A DNA stretch of 64,000 nt, from the NCBI GenBank assembly GCA_015832175.1, contig WJXW01000016.1, positions 930,001 through 994,000 of the forward strand, written 5' to 3'. The stretch is from Paraphaeosphaeria minitans (Eukaryota > Ascomycota > Dothideomycetes > Pleosporales > Didymosphaeriaceae). The stretch's first letter is position 1, and every line of letters starts with the position of its first letter. Below, one piece after another: positions 22,348-33,192 of this stretch. The notes below the pieces were generated by a model. It worked only from the letters and a program-made list of their open reading frames with translations. It did not search any database and was not told the DNA's origin. The position numbers were made by a program, and so were the translations under genes.

Positions 22348-23304
22348 TTTCTATGAATTCTGAGGTTGAAGATATCGTTGCAAGGGGTGGTTCTCCGTGA
22401 TGCTACAATCTCACGGCATTAGGTAGGTATATATACGCGGAGAAACTCCCCGCTTGTTAACTCCAGGCTTTTACCATCACCGGCGCCATTGTCAAAACTG
22501 GGTAGATATTACTTGAAGAAATGCGAGATACTTTCCGACACGGACGAAAATCGGAAATATTTGTAATACGGTAGCCAAGACTACCTACCTAGGTACCGCA
22601 CAGACAACAGGGACCTGTGGCGAATCAGCTCACAGCATGTAGGTACCATGTCTCTAATGAAACAATGTCATGAACGAGTGGTGAGTAACCGCTTGGATCT
22701 GAGAACCACCAAGCCTCCGCTTACAAGTGGTGAAAAGCGGGGAAGTCTAATTCCCATAGGACGTTGGCTTACGGTATCGTCGCGGGGAACTAGGTAACCG
22801 TCTCCCAAGGCACTTCTCATGTCATCCTTGGCGACGCATTTCTCATCATGCTCACGTGTGAAAATGCGAACTTTCACGTACGTCGAGAGACGAATGGCAG
22901 ATGGCAGCCGACGAAATCTGGCCCATCTTTCCGAGATTGCACAAGCGGAACGCGAAGCCGGAACGCAAGGGAACGGTGTTGCAGTCACTTGTCCTGTTAG
23001 CCTCTGCACTTTATGCTTTTTGAACCCATCGCTCCTCATTCGCTTGCCACTGGACGACTTCCTATCACTGTATCCATGCATAGAATTGACATCCTGGCGT
23101 ATACATCAGCTGGAGAGAACACAATCAGCATTTCGAACATAACACGCATATCCCAACAGACTGGTACAATGCATCAAATAACAGAACAATCAAGCTATCT
23201 ATCTTGCTCAATACCTTTCACATTCAGTATCTCTCAATCTTTAAATTTTTCTGCTCATCACACATAGCCTTGACCTCGTCAGTATGAACGCGCCACATGT
23301 CTGG
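22348..23304. other. Intergenic region upstream of the SDR
   Basis: Promoter side of the SDR gene, then the 3' flank of the large minus-strand gene. There are no coding signals. Confidence 0.4.
22428..22435. promoter_or_regulatory. TATA-like element upstream of the SDR gene
   Basis: The palindrome TATATATA lies about 80 nt upstream of the SDR start codon at 22347, a plausible core-promoter position. Confidence 0.4.
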
Positions 23305-26250
23305 TTACTGAAAGAATCCCGAGTTCCGCTGCGCCTGGTTCAAAACATACTCGTCCAATAGCCTCTGATAATCCTCAGCGGTCATCGGCTCCTCATTCAC
23401 AACATTCTCGGCATACGTCTGCTGGAGGTTCGGGTCCGGCGCCTCATCCCCAAGGGTCTCGTTCAGCAACTGCTGCTGATACTTCTCGCCCGTCATCCCC
23501 TCCTCGTCCGTGTCAACTCCCTCCAGCGCAGGCGCAGCCACATCATCGTCTATGAACTGCGCGTCGAATTCTTCCTGCGACATTTCCTCCAGAAGATCTC
23601 CCTCCGTCAGCAACCTCTCCGCCCTCTCCTTCGTTTTCTTTTCTCGCTCCGCCCTCTGCCTCGCCTCCTGCCCACTCTGCTCCAGAGCCAGCTGAGTCCG
23701 ATCCACCGGAAACGGCCTCCTCTCGAGCTCCCTTTCCCTCAGCAATCGCTCCTTCTTCTCTGGCGAGATCGGAACCGGCTGCATATCATCTCCCATGCTA
23801 CCCGCCGGCCCAAACGCGCCAAACATACAGGAGTCGTGCGTGGCCTCGTGCTCGCGCAGCTCGCGGCCCGTTTTAAACGTATTGTACTTGGCTCCGAGCT
23901 TCTGGCAGCTCGGGTTGTTCACTCGACATTTCTGGGGCTGCGAGTACTCCGTACGGTCCGCGAGAGTCAATGGTCCTAGTATGCGGTTGAGATCCGGGAG
24001 GGGGAGGTCTTCACCGCGTACCATGTCAGGAGCGAGCTTGAGACCGTAGCAGCCGCGAGGAGTGCCGATGATGCGGGTGCGGGGAGGGAGAGGCGCGTAA
24101 TCTTCTTCCTTCGCGAGGAACATTTCGTTGGGGGTTCTTTTGTCCACCGGTTTCGGTTTGCTCTTGTTTTTCTTGTTCTTATTGTCTTTCTTTTCCTGCT
24201 GCTCGTCCTCGTCTACGAATGGTACACGGTCAGGTCTCTGAGTCTTCAGCAACGCCTCGGGCGGAACAATGATATTATCCAGGAAACTCGTGGGGTCCAC
24301 TGTGGGAGCTGTAGCTGTATTCGCCGTCTGGGAAAATGGATTCGCAATCGCGGGCCACACAGCTGACATGTTCTTCACCATCTCAGAGAAAGGATTTGTA
24401 TTGGCCTGTTCGAAGTTTGGTTCGACGGCAGGCGGTTCAAGCTGCGCGTGTGACTGTTGTTGCAGCCAAGTCGCTGGGATATCATCTTCACTGCGCGGTT
24501 CACCTGCCACTACATCCTCGGGAAAAGGTGGTCGCGGTGTGGGAGGTTTAATTGCAATTGGAGTTGGTGATTGCGGCTCCCGCTGAGGAGATTGAGGTTG
24601 ATACATAGATGATTGCGGTTGGTTCTGAGGAGGAGACTGCGCTTGGTGCTGAAGAGGCGATTGCGGTTGGAGCTGAGGTGATTGCGATTGTTGCGGTGGT
24701 GAATGCGGATTATACGCAACTGATTGCTTTTCGTCCTCAAAGACCGAAGTAGCACATCGTTGCGGTTCTTCAACAACCGGGACCTCATACTCTGGGGTTT
24801 GCGGTGGTGGAAATTTGTCTGAAGGTGTAGGAGGTCGATCGGGCACCCACTCGAAACTTGGAGCTTGGTAATTTGTTGTGTGCGTTTTCTTGGGGCTGAC
24901 TCTAGGTTTATAGGACCCTTCTAGTCCTTCCTCAACACTCGGAGCTTGAGGCTTGGTTGCTTGCGGTCTTGGAGGTCTGACTTTGGGTGTCCGAGGACGT
25001 TTCGTAGGCGACGGGTTTTTCTCTCCTAACAAATGAGCAGGACTCCGCCTGGACTCATCCACAAGGTAACCCCGCTTATCGATCAACTGGCCCTTTGAAT
25101 TTACGAGGCGGCCCTTTTCGTCGACCAAACGCCCTTGCTCATCCATAAACCGACCATACTCGTCCACTAGCTGCGGTTTCTTCAAAGGCTTCGTCGGCGG
25201 CAGCGGTTGACCCAGCGGCTTCCTAACCAACGTAATCGGTTCGCCCGGAAGTTTATCTCCAGAAAGCTTCGGTATGCGCCTCCTCTTCTTATCCACAAGC
25301 TGACCCTTTGCATTGATCAACAGGCCTTGCTCTTTTACAAGCCGCCCTTTTTTATCTACCAGGCGGCCCAGGTCATCTCTCAGCGGCAGTCTCGCTTTGT
25401 AACCCTCCATGTCTACAGGCTGCATATGGATCGGAGGCCCAGTAAGATGCGTAAGGCCTCCTGGAAGATCGATTTTGTGCACACCGAGCTGGGTCGGCGT
25501 AGGAGTCCGCATGTAGGATGTAATAGTCTGGGTGTAGGATATTCCCGCGCCTCCACTTGGCTTCGGAGGTCTGTTTGTGTCGTCGTCTCCATCATCAGAA
25601 GGTAGGGGCCTCTTCAGGCTTTTCTTCGGGCTGGTCCGTGTCCCCTGCTCGGTCGTATGAGACGGTGTGGTTGGGCCCTCACTCGATACACTCGAACTGG
25701 ATGATGTTGTTGGACTTCCAATGACATACCCCGCGTCCGCAGGGTGCAATCTGCAACCATTCACTATGATGTAGTCCGGATGTTTTTTAAGCTGTTCCTG
25801 TAAGTCCCTTAGGTGTTCCATTTCCTCAGTCAATATTTTTCTTTCCCATTCTTTCCTCCTCTGTTCCAACCTTGCAGGCGTCCAAGACACCAGAAATTCG
25901 ATACAGCACAGGAGCGGCTTGCTGTATTTGAGGATAGCCCATTCCTCTTCTTTCAGGTGCTTCTTTCGAGGATGGGTTTCGTCGTTTTCGTAATCGCCAT
26001 CAATCTTTTCCTGGCCGCCATCGATCGTATCGTGATGGCGCTTCGTTCCAGCTATGAGGTTGAGCCCAGTCGGGCTTTTTACCCACTTCGGCACCTCATC
26101 GACCGGGCGATAGCGGCGATCATTCTTTATAAACGTAGGCTTATGCATGTCGTTGTTGTCTAATAAGCGCAGTTTGGCGGGTCTATGCTGGATGCCAGCT
26201 CTCTTGACGAATCTGCTGGAATCAAAGTATGGTCCGGTCCTAAATGCCAT
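23305..26250 (-). CDS. Large disordered protein with heptapeptide repeats
   Basis: Single-exon frame of 981 residues, mostly disordered and charged. Three parts stand out. Residues about 288-326 and 358-402 are tandem seven-residue repeats of the form G-R-L-V-D-E-K (for example DEQGRLV DEKGRLV). Residues about 520-590 are glutamine/proline repeats (QSPPQ, QPQSP). Near residues 772-803 two cysteines (CRVNNPSC) are followed by TGRELREHEATH, a spacing suggestive of a C2H2-like zinc site. The C-terminal 200 residues are acidic and helical, with a coiled-coil look (RAEREKKTKERAERLL). I cannot name a function; the zinc-finger-like motif and basic patches would suit a nuclear protein. Start ATG and stop TAA are both clear. 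Confidence 0.75.
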   Translation of the reverse strand: MAFRTGPYFDSSRFVKRAGIQHRPAKLRLLDNNDMHKPTFIKNDRRYRPVDEVPKWVKSPTGLNLIAGTKRHHDTIDGGQEKIDGDYENDETHPRKKHLKEEEWAILKYSKPLLCCIEFLVSWTPARLEQRRKEWERKILTEEMEHLRDLQEQLKKHPDYIIVNGCRLHPADAGYVIGSPTTSSSSSVSSEGPTTPSHTTEQGTRTSPKKSLKRPLPSDDGDDDTNRPPKPSGGAGISYTQTITSYMRTPTPTQLGVHKIDLPGGLTHLTGPPIHMQPVDMEGYKARLPLRDDLGRLVDKKGRLVKEQGLLINAKGQLVDKKRRRIPKLSGDKLPGEPITLVRKPLGQPLPPTKPLKKPQLVDEYGRFMDEQGRLVDEKGRLVNSKGQLIDKRGYLVDESRRSPAHLLGEKNPSPTKRPRTPKVRPPRPQATKPQAPSVEEGLEGSYKPRVSPKKTHTTNYQAPSFEWVPDRPPTPSDKFPPPQTPEYEVPVVEEPQRCATSVFEDEKQSVAYNPHSPPQQSQSPQLQPQSPLQHQAQSPPQNQPQSSMYQPQSPQREPQSPTPIAIKPPTPRPPFPEDVVAGEPRSEDDIPATWLQQQSHAQLEPPAVEPNFEQANTNPFSEMVKNMSAVWPAIANPFSQTANTATAPTVDPTSFLDNIIVPPEALLKTQRPDRVPFVDEDEQQEKKDNKNKKNKSKPKPVDKRTPNEMFLAKEEDYAPLPPRTRIIGTPRGCYGLKLAPDMVRGEDLPLPDLNRILGPLTLADRTEYSQPQKCRVNNPSCQKLGAKYNTFKTGRELREHEATHDSCMFGAFGPAGSMGDDMQPVPISPEKKERLLRERELERRPFPVDRTQLALEQSGQEARQRAEREKKTKERAERLLTEGDLLEEMSQEEFDAQFIDDDVAAPALEGVDTDEEGMTGEKYQQQLLNETLGDEAPDPNLQQTYAENVVNEEPMTAEDYQRLLDEYVLNQAQRNSGFFQ

Positions 26251-27348
26251 TTTGGCCTAGCGCTGTGAAGCAAGCGCAGGTATCGGTTGTCGCCTCGACT
26301 CGAATTGCGCTGTATCAAGCGGTGCTACAATGTGCGAATGTCTTGTGCGGTGTAGTGTATGCGAACGGCGAAAGATGCTTCAAAGACGCGTCGTGCATAT
26401 AAGATCTGTTTTCTCGCCCACAAAGACTGTATCCTTTCGCTCTGTGTGACAAAAGGAGGTATCTATTGAAAGACCTGGACTCGGCGTTTGCGGTCGCATC
26501 GCATGTTCATTGTTCCGAAGGAGGGTGAACGGGACAATGATTAATTCAGAGTTGGCCCACGTGGGAAACCGATTGTAGCACAGCTAACGATAAGTAGCAA
26601 TTAGCACAAAGTGAATGGTGAATGGTGATAGGTGAACAAAGGAAATGGGTGAAGCCACAACTCTTACATGGTGGCTCGTTGTGCACAAAAGGAATGCGAC
26701 TAGAGAATCGCTCGGCCGTTGTAAGCTTCGTTTCGTCGGAAGGAAACGAAAAGACGGCACATTCGTAATGGTGTGATTATACTTTTGACATTGTATAGTC
26801 CTCGACTGGACTATTATCGGTAGTGGTATACAACTCAAGACACAATCTGAACCCCCCATCCGATAGCCCCGACCAACAAAGGAAATGTTTCTTTCTTCCC
26901 TTTGGACAAGTGCCACCACAGCCACTGAAGGCATACTAACGAATTCTATGGTAAAGTAAACTGAGTCGATCAGGAATCCCTGAGACTTGGGTATCAGGAA
27001 CGATAATGATAAAAGAGTAGGGTATACAGCTTCGCTCCACGCGGTGCTAATAGAGATGATGAATATGAAATCATGGCTGGACGGAAAAGCCAGAGTAGGA
27101 GAAGAGGAAGTAAGCAAGATGCCGACATGGCATGGGGTATCCAAATGCAACGAGATTGACAAAAGGAAGAATGTAGTGCGATATGGCGATCGATAGGTCT
27201 AGTTTTGGAGAGCTCGCACACAGGGCGAGCTGCTCGAGGGGTAGTGTGGTATTTGTGATGTTGGAGTTGGCGGGGGTATCTTGGTGGGAGTCAATGGGAG
27301 CTTGGATCAGCAGAGCTGGTGAGGTGGCTGTCATGTAGGGTCAGTAGG
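26251..27348. other. Intergenic region
   Basis: Promoter of the large minus-strand gene and 3' flank of the next one. An open frame at 26,584-27,162 (minus) is rich in Ser, Phe and Ile without pattern, and I do not accept it as a gene. Confidence 0.45.
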
Positions 27349-29304
27349 TTATACCCCGTTGTCGTTAGATCCAACAAAACCGGCAGTGACGCCGAGTCCC
27401 ATATCCATCCTGAGGAACTCATTGTTACCGCCTTCGATGCCGTCCATTGGTAACAGCCCGCCCGCGCTCATCGAATGCGTGTCCATCATCACTGCGCTCG
27501 CCCTGCGACTGTTTGTTGCAGAGCCCATGTGATTCGGATGAGGGCTTAGTTGCTGTTGGTGCGGAAGTCCATGCGACTGGTTTCTGCTTGCATTCATATG
27601 CTGTCTTGCAGCAGCCCAAGCCTGTGCTTGAGCGTGAGCCTGCTGGTGAGCTTGCACTTGGGCTTGGGCCTGAGCTTGTGCGTGCGCATGAGCAGCGTGG
27701 ACCGGTGACTGAATATGTTCGTGCATCTGGAAGTTGGTAGGATGTACAGGTGTGGGTTGGAGGGGAAGGAGGCGCGGGAGGTTGCTGAGTTGGGTGGTCA
27801 ATGGCGCGGGGTTGTTGTTAGAAGCGGGAACAACTTCGAGGTCGACGTCTGCATCATCATCCTCGCCTTCTGCATCGACTTGGTCGCTGCCGCCATCTGT
27901 GCCATTGATGGTTGCGGGCGCAGAGTAAGGGCCCTGGTCGGGCTTGACCGCAGTAATCGGCACAAATGGCTGTGTGGGAACACTTGCCATTGAGCAGCTC
28001 CTGGTCAAAGATGGATCGGGCAGTGGTTTCTGTGTTACCAGACCAGCTGCGACGTTCCTGCTGTCCCGTACTACACCCCTCCACTTCTCGATCAAGCGGT
28101 CGTAGTCCCAGTTTCGCAAGTCCATGCCATGTTTCCCGAGCTCTTTGACGGTTTCGGCGCCCATGTTGAAGGTGACGGGTACTCGATCTGGAGCGCCTGA
28201 TGCCCAGCGGCTGGACTTTAGGTATTCTATTTCCCGCCGGGCATTTTCCAGATTTATTTCGGCATCCCGCCGCAAGTCGTTGGAGCGTGCATATGAGCGG
28301 AGTATTTCCACCTGCCAATACTCCTGACGCACCTTCTCGGGCTGGCACGACCAGTGATTGTATGCCTCGGCGATGTGGCAGAATAGTTTCTGTGGGTCGG
28401 GATCGAAGAGCGGCGGAGTGGGAAGGGGCGAGTTTCTACCCGAAGGCGGACTGGATCGAGAACCGGACGGATAGGCCTGGTTGATCTGCCGCTGCCGTTG
28501 GTGTGCCAGTAACCGGTCGCCGACCAGGCGATTCAGCGCCTCGAGCTGCTTTTGGCCGGGCGGGCTTATGGACCACGATTCGCTCGTGGCAAAAGGCATC
28601 GGGCAGAAGAGGGTTGAGGGCGGTGGGAGGACCTGCAGGCACAGGCTGGGGAAGTTGAGCGTGTAAGGGTCGAAATCGAAGAGGGTCGGGCCCGTTGCTT
28701 TGGTACTGGCACCAGGTTAGCTTCGGCAGCCCGCATAGAATGTGTGCTGTGCAACGCACTTGGCCTCCTTGACGCTTCGCAACAGCTCGCGCAGAGCTAG
28801 CTCGGTCGCCTTGGCCGTCTCTGCCTCGTCCGTCATCTTCTGCCGCTGTTCCAGGTGGGCTTTCTGCATCTGCCTCGACACATCCCTCCTCATCTCGGGC
28901 GTCTTGGCCCCTAGCACTCGTGGGGGGTGGCCATCCGGCCAGCCGACGTCCTTGAACTGGCTGAGCTGGGCAGAGCTCACGTCTGGCGAGCCGTCGTCCC
29001 CGTCGATGCTCTGCACCGTGGGCGAGGCGTTGCTGACCACCGAGTTTTTTTTGGCGGGCGTGTCCAGCTCTTTCTTGACCTTTTGCCTGCGGGTGATGCC
29101 TCCGCGAAGCTTCTTGATGTCGTCAACGAGATGCACGCCATCGGGGGCCTTTGGGTTCTTAGCGCGGATGTACAGGTCGAGATGTCTGCCGAGGCTGCTC
29201 GAGGTGAATGCCTGCTGGCAGAAAGGGCAGCTCTTGTCCTTGGGAGCTTTGGTTTCCGAGGCAGGGGGGGTATCAGTAGCTGGTGTAGGAGCTTCCGTCG
29301 TCAT
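27349..29304 (-). CDS. Conserved fungal protein with CxxC...GRHLDLYI motif
   Basis: Two exons, 29304-28760 and 28705-27349, joined by a 54-nt intron (donor GTGCGT, branch GCTAACC, acceptor GCCAG), giving 633 residues. The N-terminus carries Cys26-x2-Cys29 and His41 in SLGRHLDLYI, a zinc-finger-like start with no obvious fourth ligand, followed by LRGGITRRQ. A charged helical segment with alternating Arg/Glu lies around residues 120-190. After intron 1 the block FDFDPYTLNFPSLCL and a helical region with NRLVGDRLL follow, then VTFNMGAETVKELGKHGMD. The C-terminal third is low complexity, with alanine-histidine-glutamine repeats (AQAQAQ, AHAHAQ). This layout is one I associate with a conserved fungal family of unknown role. 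The zinc-site look suggests a nuclear regulator; that is inference. Confidence 0.75.
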
Positions 29305-29699
29305 TGCAACTCAGGGGATACGAGAACAACGTGCAAAACGGGCGGCTGCAGCATGGATTCCAACGTCGATTCGGAGGCCGAGGTGGTGCTTTCGGTGGGC
29401 TACAGCTAATGCATGATTATCTGGGCAATTAAGCGCGTGCACACCAGAAGCATCGTGACAAAGATCAGCTGGGCGGCAAAAGGAGGACGCGCTCGTCAAT
29501 ATTGTTTAGCGCTGCTAGTGCGGGAAGCTGCACAGAGGATTAACGCGCTGTGAGCGCCTCTTGGCTCTTCCCGCGCTTTGGCGTCACGGGCCGGTGCATC
29601 GACCATCCTCCACCAACGCCTTCAGGACGAACACGTCGCGACCCCTACACCGCTGTGCATACATGCTACTGCATCTTACAGCTGCGTAGACTAGTCGCA
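29305..29699. other. Intergenic region
   Basis: Promoter side of the preceding minus-strand gene. Nothing else is visible. Confidence 0.4.
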
Positions 29700-30740
29700 G
29701 AGTACGCGCCACCAGGTGTGGTTACTGGCCCGGCTCCTGTTGGTAGCCCTCGATGCCGTCCTCGATGCCGCCTCCAGCTTTTTGAGCAGCCTCCAGCTTC
29801 TTGAGTCGACCCTCGAACAGCCCGTATACCTTTCCCTCCCGATCCGTCGTGACCTCGTCGAGGATGAAAAGGTCAACCCTATGTCTGTTAGGATAGGATC
29901 TTTCTTGTAACCGGGGTACGCAGAGTACACTTTCTCCAGGCTCGCCAAGGACCATGGAAACCTCATGTCTGGCGTCTGCCGTCCGCCGTCTGTGCCAATG
30001 CCATCCTGACTTGTGGATCAAAAGCCGGCATCTCCATCTCCGCTCGATTTCAGAAGTGATGGCCAGCCAAATTGCGGTTGACCTTGAAACATCCTCCCTT
30101 GAGTCCGACTTAATGCCCATCCGCTCATCCAGCTTCTTGCGAGATGCAGCTTGCTTCGGTTTCTTATCATCTCCCTTGTCTCTTGCTGATTTCATGGTAT
30201 CTGCCACTGAATTCTTCGTGTGCTTTTTCTGCTTATCCTGTGCATCTTTCATTTTGGTCAGATATCGCGCTTTCTTGTACCTCTCCCGCTCGTACAGGCT
30301 CAGGTTTCCTCGAAAAGTTTCCAATGTCCCGTGCAGCAAACCGATGAGCTCTTCTGCAACCGCGTCGCCAAAGTCTTTAGCGTGCGTCGTAATGAGAACT
30401 GTCGCGTCTTTCGGATTGCGGATGTAGTCTTGAAGCCAGATCATGGAAGGCAGGTCTAGGGAATGAGTAGGTTCGTCAAGCAGCAGTACGTCTGTGTATT
30501 GGCATAAAAGCGCACCCAAGACATCCATATTGCAGGCGAACAAGTTACTACTCCAACAACTACATCTATGTATGATTACCTGCGGAAGTGGATGTGCTCA
30601 GCCAGTTGCCAAGACTTGTGTCCATGAAGAAGCAAGTTTAGAAATCGTACTAATCGTCTTTCAAACCATTCAATCTGCTAATCGAAATCGATGTAGGGTT
30701 GCATTTCCATTCAAGCCCAGACCAGAGAGCGGGTTGCTTT
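29700..30740 (-). pseudogene. ABC-F ATPase relic (truncated, frameshifted)
   Basis: Remains of a cytosolic ABC-F type ATPase (Uup/Gcn20-like translation-factor ATPases). The better part begins near 30,543 and lacks an ATG. It holds the end of the first ATP-binding domain: Walker B and D-loop DVLLLDEPTHSLDL (about 30,450-30,492), the H-loop region ITTHAKDF, and the linker ETFRGNLSLYERERYKK with the usual charged helices down to KLDERMG. The sequence then changes frame. A second frame (about 29,966-29,880) supplies the start of domain two, FPWSLASLEKVYSAYPGYKKDPILTDIGL, after which the Walker A to signature segment is missing and a short C-terminal piece (EGRLKKLEAAQK) resumes. Upstream, 30,560-30,740, is only weakly similar. 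Both ATP sites are destroyed, so this is not functional. Confidence 0.7.
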
Positions 30741-31224
30741 GATCTCTGAGAAGTCACACGATCCCTACTTCATGTTTTATCGCCTGGTCAGACTAACCTA
30801 CGAGTGTATTGGTCGATGGATGACCGGAATGAGTTCTTTTACGTCGCAGGTGCAGTTCCTTGATCGGCGGATCGCGTATATGCTCGATAACAATGAGGGT
30901 GGGTTCGAGAGACCGAGACCGGTGTTTGCCATGAGTGCAGCCTCACATGGCGCTGGCTGTCTCCTTCAAGATGTGTTGCGGCTGTGGGCACTCGCGCCTT
31001 CCGTTGAATGCGTCCGTCCCTTGAGCGACGTGCGCCTTCCGTATGTTACGTTGGTGAACGTTAGCGAGCTCACAATCAACCTGAACTCATCTTCACTTCC
31101 GCACAGTCCCAAATCGCCTGTTCCCCATGCTATTGTGCCCTCCACCTACAATACCACTTCCGCTTTCAGCACGCATTATCTGGGCATTCGCACTTCAACT
31201 TAATCTCGTATCGCCAGCGCCGAC
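30741..31224. other. Intergenic region upstream of the next plus-strand gene
   Basis: An open plus-strand frame spans 30,739-31,203 but begins at TTG and has no family features. It is more likely promoter and leader sequence of the gene at 31,225. Confidence 0.4.
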
Positions 31225-32388
31225 ATGACCACGGATACCACCAACCTCTTAGCGTTGAAACAGCCCTGCGAGCCAACTGCAGCAAAACATTGGTTTACTC
31301 GCCGTCTTTTGAAATCGGCGCCGCAACAAACCGGAGGAAACACACATCAAGCCAAGGTGATCAGGCAAATGTCCTTCCGCCGCCCGCGTACCGCACCTCC
31401 CAACCGGCCATCCACCACGCCCTCCTTTGGTCCCGCTGCTAGAGACGAATCGGATCCACCGCTCACGATGCGACATGCACAGCTCCAGCACTCACCATGC
31501 GGTCATGAGCTCAAAGCCCCGCCGGGAGCACCTCGACCGGGACCGGACGTCCTACACGATGTAGACGCATGGTTGGCTACGAGCAAGCCATCTTCTCCAT
31601 TGATGGGTGGGCTTTCGTACTGGAAGGAGGGCAACCCCGCCGATGCGGAAGAGGCTGCGAACGTGCAGTACGCAATACCGATCATCCAGGAGCCCAGTGA
31701 GGAGACACTCTCTCCTTCGCATAGCCAGCAGTTCAAGTCCCTATGCCGTCGGGCGAAGATGCAGGTGCGCATGCCATCGCTTCGCCGGGTAAAGCCTCCT
31801 CGAGCCATAGAAGAGGATACCAACGCACGCTCAGAGTCGGCTCCCTTCCTGGCCGTACCGTACGAACAGACACAACCCGGTGAGGTGCCTTACTTCGCCA
31901 CGCGTTTGACAGCCGCGCATCCCATCGTACGTCCTTCTACAGCCGGAGCAGCTTCCCCTCGGATGGAAGTGGTCATCGATCGCAGGCTCTTTCCGAACAT
32001 TGGCCTGCCGTTGCCTCGTGATAGTCTTGGCAGCGTACACTTGCGGGAGCTGGAGTGCGAGATGGAGCGTCTTGCGCTGGGCCAAAGTTCGCTCACTGGC
32101 AGTACCCTGCGACCAGGAGCCCTTTCTGCTGCGCATTTGCCGCGTGAGGATTCCATGGGCAGTTTTTCGAGCGCACCAACTTACTTCTCCGGCATGCCTC
32201 CGCCATCCTACAAGTCCCGTCCAGCTTCATCGCGCCCGGTTTCTATCCTCACTACCTCTTCTTTCGGATGCATCGATGGAATGAACCCAGAGCAGCGACA
32301 GCTCTCCCAGAGACGGGCGGCACAGAAGCAACGAAGTATGAAAGGACGGCTCAGGAAGCTCGCGAAGAAGGCGAATATTAGGAAATGA
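31225..32388 (+). CDS. Hypothetical basic, proline-rich protein
   Basis: Single-exon frame of 387 residues. No signal peptide, membrane segment or domain is visible. It is rich in Pro, Ser and Arg, with several SP/TP sites and a patch (CRRAKMQVRMPSLRRVKPP) near residues 172-190. It ends in a strongly basic tail, RRAAQKQRSMKGRLRKLAKK, which could bind nucleic acid or act as a nuclear or nucleolar targeting signal. Coding-like composition is maintained from the ATG to the TGA at 32,386. I cannot place it in a family. Confidence 0.55.
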   Translation: MTTDTTNLLALKQPCEPTAAKHWFTRRLLKSAPQQTGGNTHQAKVIRQMSFRRPRTAPPNRPSTTPSFGPAARDESDPPLTMRHAQLQHSPCGHELKAPPGAPRPGPDVLHDVDAWLATSKPSSPLMGGLSYWKEGNPADAEEAANVQYAIPIIQEPSEETLSPSHSQQFKSLCRRAKMQVRMPSLRRVKPPRAIEEDTNARSESAPFLAVPYEQTQPGEVPYFATRLTAAHPIVRPSTAGAASPRMEVVIDRRLFPNIGLPLPRDSLGSVHLRELECEMERLALGQSSLTGSTLRPGALSAAHLPREDSMGSFSSAPTYFSGMPPPSYKSRPASSRPVSILTTSSFGCIDGMNPEQRQLSQRRAAQKQRSMKGRLRKLAKKANIRK

Positions 32389-33192
32389 GCAGGTCTTGGT
32401 GTGCGAGCCAGTCTTACGAGATGAACGAGTAGGAAAGAATTCTTCGAGACGAACGGATAACGAATACGAATGTACTACGAGAGAGGAGCAGATAGGAACG
32501 GAAGTAGAAGTAGGAAGGGGAGTGATACGGAGGATAGCAAGTGGACAAGGACGCTAGGTGGGATATGGAGTGGTTGGCTCATCCCACTGGACGGCTCTGT
32601 AGTGGGAAACATAGTTACTGGAAGCAAAGCATGCTCCAGATATGGAGAGGAAGATTGAAGCGGGCAAACATTCCGCGAAACGAGTGGATGGTGCCGCATT
32701 CCTGGACGGCGGGAGATGAGAGGCAACAGGGAGAGAGGCATGGTCAGAAAGTCGGGTCAGATGACACCGAGAGCACTCTTCACGGTATGCAGGAAAACAA
32801 TCAGCGACAAGCAATGTGTTCGTCTTCCAGGAGGTGGTGATTGTGATGCAGTGACGTTGACTTCCCGCGAGCCGTGCTGAGCCGACTGCCCGAAACGGCT
32901 CACCGCCTGCGCTTTATGATTTGATCGTTGCAACTGCATCACTACCGATAACCATTGGGTCCGACGTGGCATACGGTCGCACCCCTCCGCGCAGCCCACA
33001 CCGTCGCAATTGAAGCCCATGGCCCCAAACCATGCGCGCACTTCACTAGACGCTCTCCCTCCGCACGCCGGGCCCCAGGTCAAGCTTTAGTGATCCACGC
33101 GCCGCTCGCTCCCTCTCTCTCACTGGCAAGACAGGCCATCTGCACCTCGACCCCCTCGACCTGCCGGACGCAGCCACGCTGCAAAAGTAAGC
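32389..33192. other. Intergenic region
   Basis: 3' flank of the basic protein gene and the CT-rich leader of the next gene. I see no coding signal. Confidence 0.4.

Noticed and set aside
26584..27162. A 192-codon minus-strand frame
   Set aside because: Composition is irregular, the start is weak, and it lies in the expected 3' flank and promoter region between two genes.
30739..31203. A 154-codon plus-strand frame before the basic hypothetical gene
   Set aside because: It starts at TTG, has no recognisable domain and sits where the promoter and leader of the next gene should be.
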